NCBI RefSeq assembly: GCF_002811955.1
Contig: NZ_NPEF01000138.1
Location: forward strand, 1 to 10,608
Length of the DNA stretch: 10,608 nucleotides
Direction of reading: 5' to 3'
Source: Leptospira ellisii
GTDB taxonomy: Bacteria > Spirochaetota > Leptospiria > Leptospirales > Leptospiraceae
The notes below the pieces were generated by a model that searched no databases, was not told the origin of the DNA, and saw nothing but the letters and a program-made list of their open reading frames with translations. How positions within the stretch are numbered: the first letter of the stretch is position 1; the number at the start of each line of letters is the position of its first letter. Made by a program: the position numbers and the translations under genes. Shown one piece after another: positions 7,080 to 10,608 of the stretch.

Positions 7080-7259
7080 CTATTCCAGGAGTTTGCCTCC
7101 TTTGGCCCAATTTTCCCGAGGCACTTCCTCGATCACGATGTACGTCACTTCGGGCGGTTTTCCGGCCACCCTCTGTAGCGTTTCCGTGAATTCCTTTACG
7201 ATTTCCTCTTTTTGTTTTTTGGTGAGAGGGCCGGCGACTTGGAGATTTACGTAGGGCAT
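7080..7259 (-). CDS. 4-oxalocrotonate tautomerase-like small enzyme
   Basis: This 59-residue protein starts MPYVNLQVAG, exposing the N-terminal Pro that acts as catalytic base in the tautomerase superfamily after Met removal. It has the family length (about 60 residues), a QKEEIVKEFTETL helix, the VTYIVIEEV strand and a GG near the C-terminus (WAKGG). The canonical 4-OT arginines, Arg11 and Arg39, align with Leu and Tyr here, and the aromatic Phe50 with Trp. The substrate therefore need not be 2-hydroxymuconate, and no catabolic genes are nearby. The frame is open upstream to 7445, but the Pro must follow the initiating Met, so the ATG at 7259 is chosen. AAGGAA lies about 13 bases upstream, just after a long hairpin. 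Confidence 0.85.
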   Translation of the reverse strand: MPYVNLQVAGPLTKKQKEEIVKEFTETLQRVAGKPPEVTYIVIEEVPRENWAKGGKLLE

Positions 7260-7281
7260 AAAGTTTGAAACGTTCCTTTTC

Positions 7282-7318
7282 GGTTTAGGAACGAAATCCG
7301 AGTTTTCGATCCTAAACC
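7282..7318 (-). other. long leader hairpin just upstream of the tautomerase RBS
   Basis: GGTTTAGGA pairs perfectly with TCCTAAACC (9 bp). After a single A/A or T/T mismatch, CGAAA pairs with TTTCG (5 bp) around a 7-base loop, giving a 14-bp interrupted stem. On the minus transcript it ends just before the SD-like AAGGAA of the tautomerase. There is no T-run, so an mRNA stability, processing or translation-control element is more likely than a terminator. Confidence 0.45.
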
Positions 7319-7330
7319 TCATTGGTGTGG

Positions 7331-7381
7331 AAAACCTCGATTTGTAAATCGGTTTTCGTCCTACCTTGATCCTTTCGGATC
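7331..7381 (-). other. two further hairpins downstream of the Cys-rich lipoprotein gene
   Basis: AAAACC/GGTTTT (7331-7336 with 7351-7356) encloses GATT/AATC around a 4-base loop with a 2-base bulge, about 10 bp in all. Next to the lipoprotein stop, GATCC-GAAA-GGATC (7368-7381, minus strand) forms a 5-bp stem with a GNRA loop. Either could end or protect the receptor-lipoprotein mRNA, although neither is followed by a free T-tract on the minus strand. Confidence 0.35.
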
Positions 7382-7756
7382 TTAAAGACCGTCCGGTGTG
7401 AACGCCGCCCGATACGCTTCGGGCGGACAGGTCAGATACGTACAAGATTTGACGCCCGTATTTTCAGGGTCCTCGGTCCAAATTCCCTTAGATGTCAAAT
7501 CCTCGCAGGATATTTTGACCGAATTGGATTTTTGTCGTCCGGAGGAATATCCCTGGCAGCTCCAGACGGGGATCTGCGTAAAACAGGTGCAATTCCCCTG
7601 GAAGGCCTGCGTGTCCGTACAATAAACGCAGTCGGATCTGGTTTGAACGAAGGCATTCGCCAAGAGACGGTTGAACTCATCCTTTTCATACCGTCCTTTT
7701 TCCTCTTGGCAAAATATAATAGAAAAGCAGAATATAATTAAAACTAAATATTTCAT
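7382..7756 (-). CDS. cysteine-rich putative lipoprotein coupled to the TonB receptor
   Basis: This 124-residue protein starts MKYLVLIIFCFSIIFCQEEK, a short signal with a lipobox-like IIFC, so Cys16 is the probable lipidated residue. The mature part has eight further cysteines: SDCVYC (43, 46), NCTC (56, 58), and single residues at 67, 84, 105 and 110. That fits up to four disulfides or a metal site. I recognise no domain. Translation is evidently coupled to the TonB receptor: the ATG at 7756 lies three bases after the receptor stop, and its SD (GGAG) is formed by the receptor's last codon and stop. A function in handling the receptor's ligand is suggested by the coupling only. Confidence 0.8.
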   Translation of the reverse strand: MKYLVLIIFCFSIIFCQEEKGRYEKDEFNRLLANAFVQTRSDCVYCTDTQAFQGNCTCFTQIPVWSCQGYSSGRQKSNSVKISCEDLTSKGIWTEDPENTGVKSCTYLTCPPEAYRAAFTPDGL

Positions 7757-7759
7757 TTT

Positions 7760-10093
7760 TTACTCCAGTATCGTAAACGGAAACGAGATTTTCAGGATCG
7801 CGTTCATCCCTGGGGCCAACGCGTATTCCTTGTATCGGCTCAGGTGATCCACATAAGCGACGTTAAACGCGTTCTGAACGCTGAGATCCAACGTCGGTTT
7901 CGAATTTCCGTCCCCGAAATACGGCAGTTCGAAACCGAGTCCGAAATCGGTCAGGTTATAACCTTTCGTGGGGGTTTCTTTGGGATCCACCCTATACTGA
8001 GAATCGTAGAATCTTCCGTTGACCGAAAAATAGAAATTCTTTAAACCGAAGAGCGATTCCTCCGTCCATCTCAGACCGGCGCGTGCGCGGTTGGGAGTGG
8101 TTCTCGGAAGGGGATTCGTGTCGTCCTGATTTCTCGCATATACGACGTCTATTCCCCCGGACAGGACGAGTTTTTTGGTCGCCTCCACTTGTATCGAAAA
8201 TTCTCCCCCTTTTAATACCGCGTTTCCCTGTCTGTATTGATATTTGGGCAATCCGGATTCCGAATCGATTTCCGCGATACTCGAAGCATAGATGAAATTC
8301 TGAACCCGGTTTTGAAAAACACCCAATTCGGCCTGGATTCTCGAAGACGCATAACGCAGCGCAAAATCAACGTTATTCGAATATTCGGGTCTGAGGGCGT
8401 CCTTTCCGATCTCGAAACGACCGCTTCCTTCGTGGATCCCGTTCGAGAACAATTCGAACGGCGTCGGTGCGCGGAATCCCCTTCCGTAGTTTAGGACGGC
8501 GGAAACCGATTTTTCGATCCTCCAAACCAATCCCGCCGAACCGGTCGTCGCATAATAATTTTTCGCCTGTTCCACGACGCCCAAATCCGCGTTGTTTCTA
8601 ACGTCCAAACTCCGTTTGTCCCCGCGTATTCCGGCGCTGAGGGTCAGCGAACCCAGTTTTAACTCTTCGAGGAAAAAACCAGCGACGTTTACGATTCCGT
8701 AGGAAGGGATCAAAGGTTCGGTTCCTTTCGTCCTGTTCGTCTGCTGAAACGCCGAAACGCCGAACGTTCCATGCAGAATATTGAATATAGGTTTGTGATG
8801 GAATTTTGCGTCCGCCGTCGAAGTATCGAGAAACAGATTCAAACCTTGGTATTTATCGCGTCCCAAAGCCTGATACAATTGGAACGCTTTTTCGAATGAA
8901 TCGACCGATTCGTCCAAAAGAACGTCCTTGATCGGCGTTAGTTTGTTCTTGGATTCTATTTCCCTTCTGTTGTTCCTTTGATAGGAAACGTCCAATTCCA
9001 GATTGCCCGCGGGTAGGATGAAGAAGGAATGGAAGTGGGATTTTTCGTGCAAAAGCTTTTGAAACACGGTCGATCCCGGGTTTTCGTTCGGATTGTCGAA
9101 TAGATCCTGCGTCTGTTCCCTGCGGAAGGAATCGACGTAAAAATTCCCCCATTTGCCGTCCATACCGACGGAGGCGCTCTGATTTTTTTCGATCAATCCG
9201 GTGTTCGGCAAGGCGCCGTTGGGAGTGGTGATTCTTCCGGCCTTTCTCGTATTGGAACTGGCACGATAACCGAAACCGTTGATATTTCCGTAAACCGCGA
9301 AGTTGCCGGCGTCCTGTTTGTTGTTCGAGTAGCTGTTGGAATTGAAGATTCCCGCCATCTTGGGAACCCCTTCTCCGGAGATAGGAGCCTTGTCGCGTAT
9401 CACGTTGACGACTCCGCCTAACGCGTCCGATCCGTAGAGGACGCTTCCCGGTCCTCGGATAATTTCAATTTTCTGAATATTAAACGAATCCAATTCTACC
9501 GTGTGATCGTCCCCGAACTGCTGCTCTTCCTGTCTTATGCCGTCGGTCATCACCAAAACCCTTTGGCCCGTGAGTCCGCGGATGATCGGTTTCGCCGTAC
9601 CCGCTCCGGTCGTAAGATTGGACACGCCGGGGGTGTTGTTGATCGCCGACATCGCTGTTTCACCCCTTTGTCGATCCAGTTGTCGTCCGGACAAAACTGT
9701 GATCGGTTGCGGGGAGTTCAAAAAATCCGAAAGTGTGGATTTTGCGGTGACGTTGATGGCCGTGTCGTCGAGTGAACTTCGGTTTAATATGAATTGGATC
9801 CTTTCGTCCTTGTCGCCCGCCGAAAAGGCGATCGTTTCGGATTGAAATCCCCTTGCGGAAGCGGTCAGAGTGTATCTTCCGGGCGGTATATGATCCAGGG
9901 TGAATTCGCCCTTGTCGTCGGTTACGGCGCCCTTTCTGGATTCCTGAACGAGGATCCTCGCGCCGACGATCGGACTTCCAGCTTTGTCCCGTACGGAACC
10001 CGTCAACGCCACGTCCAAGGCCTGCACGGAAAACGGGGATAGAAACGTAATAAATAAGAATATTCTAAAATAAGTATATATATGATCTTTCAA
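7760..10093 (-). CDS. TonB-dependent outer-membrane receptor with N-terminal carboxypeptidase-regulatory-like domain
   Basis: This 777-residue outer-membrane transporter has a signal peptide (about 1-25), a CarboxypepD_reg-like beta-sandwich (about 28-105; VGARILVQESRKGAVTDDKG, IPPGRYTLTASARGF) and a plug domain (about 115-235; IRGLTGQRVLVMTDGIR, EIIRGPGSVLYGSDALGGVV). A 22-stranded-type barrel follows, ending KISFPF. GRGFRAPTPFELFSNGIHEG and GRFEIGKDALRPE resemble the ZnuD-like zinc-receptor and haem-receptor branch, but the ligand is not determinable here. No classic TonB box is obvious; the segment around residues 110-118 (DTAINVTAK) is the usual place. The TTG start at 10093 has GGGAG six bases upstream and directly precedes the signal peptide. 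A GGACG-TTTTG-CGTCC hairpin (10105-10119) abuts that SD. Codons about 379-395 are duplicated in inverted orientation upstream (10220-10265). Confidence 0.93.
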   Translation of the reverse strand: MKDHIYTYFRIFLFITFLSPFSVQALDVALTGSVRDKAGSPIVGARILVQESRKGAVTDDKGEFTLDHIPPGRYTLTASARGFQSETIAFSAGDKDERIQFILNRSSLDDTAINVTAKSTLSDFLNSPQPITVLSGRQLDRQRGETAMSAINNTPGVSNLTTGAGTAKPIIRGLTGQRVLVMTDGIRQEEQQFGDDHTVELDSFNIQKIEIIRGPGSVLYGSDALGGVVNVIRDKAPISGEGVPKMAGIFNSNSYSNNKQDAGNFAVYGNINGFGYRASSNTRKAGRITTPNGALPNTGLIEKNQSASVGMDGKWGNFYVDSFRREQTQDLFDNPNENPGSTVFQKLLHEKSHFHSFFILPAGNLELDVSYQRNNRREIESKNKLTPIKDVLLDESVDSFEKAFQLYQALGRDKYQGLNLFLDTSTADAKFHHKPIFNILHGTFGVSAFQQTNRTKGTEPLIPSYGIVNVAGFFLEELKLGSLTLSAGIRGDKRSLDVRNNADLGVVEQAKNYYATTGSAGLVWRIEKSVSAVLNYGRGFRAPTPFELFSNGIHEGSGRFEIGKDALRPEYSNNVDFALRYASSRIQAELGVFQNRVQNFIYASSIAEIDSESGLPKYQYRQGNAVLKGGEFSIQVEATKKLVLSGGIDVVYARNQDDTNPLPRTTPNRARAGLRWTEESLFGLKNFYFSVNGRFYDSQYRVDPKETPTKGYNLTDFGLGFELPYFGDGNSKPTLDLSVQNAFNVAYVDHLSRYKEYALAPGMNAILKISFPFTILE
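8911..8956 (-). repeat. 46-bp inverted repeat, copy A (inside receptor gene)
   Basis: On the minus strand this encodes SKNKLTPIKDVLLD of the receptor barrel, in an uninterrupted and plausible reading frame, so it is probably the parental copy. Its exact reverse complement lies at 10220-10265. Continuing past 8956, an AGGGAAA match after two mismatched bases extends the similarity to 55 bases (8911-8965). Confidence 0.95.
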
Positions 10094-10104
10094 AAAAGAC
10101 TCCC

Positions 10105-10119
10105 GGACGCAAAACGTCC
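10105..10119 (-). other. small hairpin next to the receptor RBS
   Basis: GGACG-TTTTG-CGTCC on the minus strand is a 5-bp stem with a 5-base loop, directly followed by the GGGAG Shine-Dalgarno of the TTG-started receptor gene. It may affect initiation. It also lies in the otherwise featureless 141-base gap between the small upstream gene and the receptor. Confidence 0.3.
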
Positions 10120-10219
10120 ATTAAAATCGATGAATCGGAAACGGGAAGTTTACGCCGATCGGAAGGGAGGTGCGCGGCCGCAACACGCGGAACCGGAAAA
10201 GAAAGATATTAGGGAAAAC

Positions 10220-10265
10220 GAATCCAAGAACAAACTAACGCCGATCAAGGACGTTCTTTTGGACG
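10220..10265 (+). repeat. 46-bp inverted repeat, copy B (end of small upstream gene and spacer)
   Basis: All 46 bases are identical to the reverse complement of 8911-8956; with two mismatches (10218-10219) the match extends to 10211. It covers the last nine codons and the TAG stop (10237-10235) of the small minus-strand gene and runs into the spacer before the receptor. Read on the plus strand it gives the receptor's own SKNKLTPIKDVLLD peptide, but in a frame without other gene-like properties. Confidence 0.95.
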
Positions 10266-10513
10266 GATGTCGCGTATCGGCCGGCGGGAAAAAGCGAAAT
10301 CTGCGCGGGACCGGGATTTAAGAAGGAATGGGAATTTCTTTGCAGTTCGCAAATCGGACAGGAAACGTTGGGCTTGGATTCGGTTTTGGAAGAATATGTC
10401 TTGGAAACGATCCTCGTTCCCGATTCCGTTTCCGAGTGAGTATGGGTTTCCCTGCTCACGAAAAGGAGCAATAAGAGGAGTAAAAATCCGGTTTGGAGGC
10501 GTTTTAGAGACAT
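10235..10513 (-). CDS. small exported or membrane-anchored His/Cys protein upstream of the TonB receptor
   Basis: This 92-residue protein has a basic start and a leucine-rich hydrophobic segment (about residues 8-19), then a short His-bearing stretch (ETHTHSETES, 22-31), a polar linker and SCPICELQRNSHSF (51-64), with CxxC at 52-55. Small proteins with His near the signal peptide and a Cys-x2-Cys motif are common before TonB receptor genes, where a metal-related role is often suspected; I do not recognise this one by family. The ATG at 10513 has AAGAG a few bases upstream. The last nine residues (about 84-92) and the stop are supplied by the inverted repeat copied from the receptor gene, so the native C-terminus may have been replaced. 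A 141-base gap separates it from the receptor. Confidence 0.65.
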   Translation of the reverse strand: MSLKRLQTGFLLLLLLLFVSRETHTHSETESGTRIVSKTYSSKTESKPNVSCPICELQRNSHSFLNPGPAQISLFPAGRYATSVQKNVLDRR

Positions 10514-10520
10514 TTTTCTC

Positions 10521-10536
10521 TTATCACTAATGATAA
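10521..10536. promoter_or_regulatory. candidate metalloregulator operator (dyad TTATCA-CTAA-TGATAA)
   Basis: A perfect 6-4-6 dyad lies 7 bases upstream of the small gene's ATG. A third TTATCA half-site follows at 10585-10590. TGATAA half-sites are characteristic of Fur-family operators, though the spacing here is not the classical one. On the minus strand TATCAT inside the dyad could act as a -10 element, with a poor -35 match upstream. The dyad also borders the RBS, so an mRNA hairpin effect is an alternative reading. Confidence 0.4.
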
Positions 10537-10608
10537 ACCAATATTAATAAGAATCGGAATATTGAAAACAAAAAAATCGTTTAGTTATCATTTGGGTGGA
10601 AACGACAC

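Noticed and set aside
7260..7445. Upstream extension of the tautomerase frame into the lipoprotein gene
   Set aside because: The catalytic Pro must directly follow the initiating Met, and the extension covers the hairpin region and another gene's coding sequence.
10082..10321. Plus-strand frame containing SKNKLTPIKDVLLD
   Set aside because: The shared peptide comes only from the inverted DNA repeat; the rest is polar, featureless, and runs antisense to the receptor operon.
9021..10331. A shared 12-mer (AAGAAGGAATGG at 9021 and 10320) that might make the small gene a decayed receptor fragment
   Set aside because: It is in direct orientation and at a different distance from the 46-bp arms (64 versus 54 bases), and flanking similarity is patchy; chance is the simpler explanation.

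Overview
The window looks like a spirochaete chromosome, most probably a Leptospira species of relatively high GC. This is inferred from spirochaete-style lipoboxes, several TTG starts with good Shine-Dalgarno sequences, and protein families that feel typical of the genus. No RNA gene, insertion sequence, phage gene or CRISPR array is visible. All genes but the first lie on the minus strand.

Plus strand, 2-1792: the 3' part of a large GT-C-type membrane glycosyltransferase, entering from the left edge. It ends 6 bases from the convergent minus-strand run.

Minus strand, about 6955 down to 1799: an ElyC/YdcF-like envelope protein, then a cytochrome c maturation cluster. The cluster is ccmE, ccmF, a divergent ccmH, a small membrane protein with a coiled coil and zinc ribbon, and a lipoprotein. 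From ccmF to the lipoprotein the reading frames overlap (4, 1 and 34 bases), so translation is probably coupled. CcmE carries the C-x3-Y haem-attachment motif of the variant 'System I*' in place of the usual histidine. CcmH lacks the normal LRCxxC motif and has CxC plus two further cysteines. CcmF retains all four expected haem-ligand histidines and the WWD motif. CcmA, B, C, D and G are not in the window.

Minus strand, about 10513 down to 7080: a small secreted or anchored His/Cys protein, a TonB-dependent outer-membrane receptor, an eight-cysteine lipoprotein coupled to the receptor stop codon, a densely hairpinned 122-base gap, and a 4-oxalocrotonate-tautomerase-like enzyme followed by a likely terminator. 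The layout suggests a metal or metal-complex uptake cassette. A 16-base dyad (TTATCA-4-TGATAA) sits just upstream of the first gene and could bind a Fur/Zur-type regulator.

The most unexpected feature is a perfect 46-base inverted repeat (55 bases with two mismatches). One copy is inside the receptor gene (8911-8956). The other (10220-10265) supplies the last codons and the stop of the small upstream gene. The copies flank about 1.26 kb holding the receptor's start and N-terminal third.
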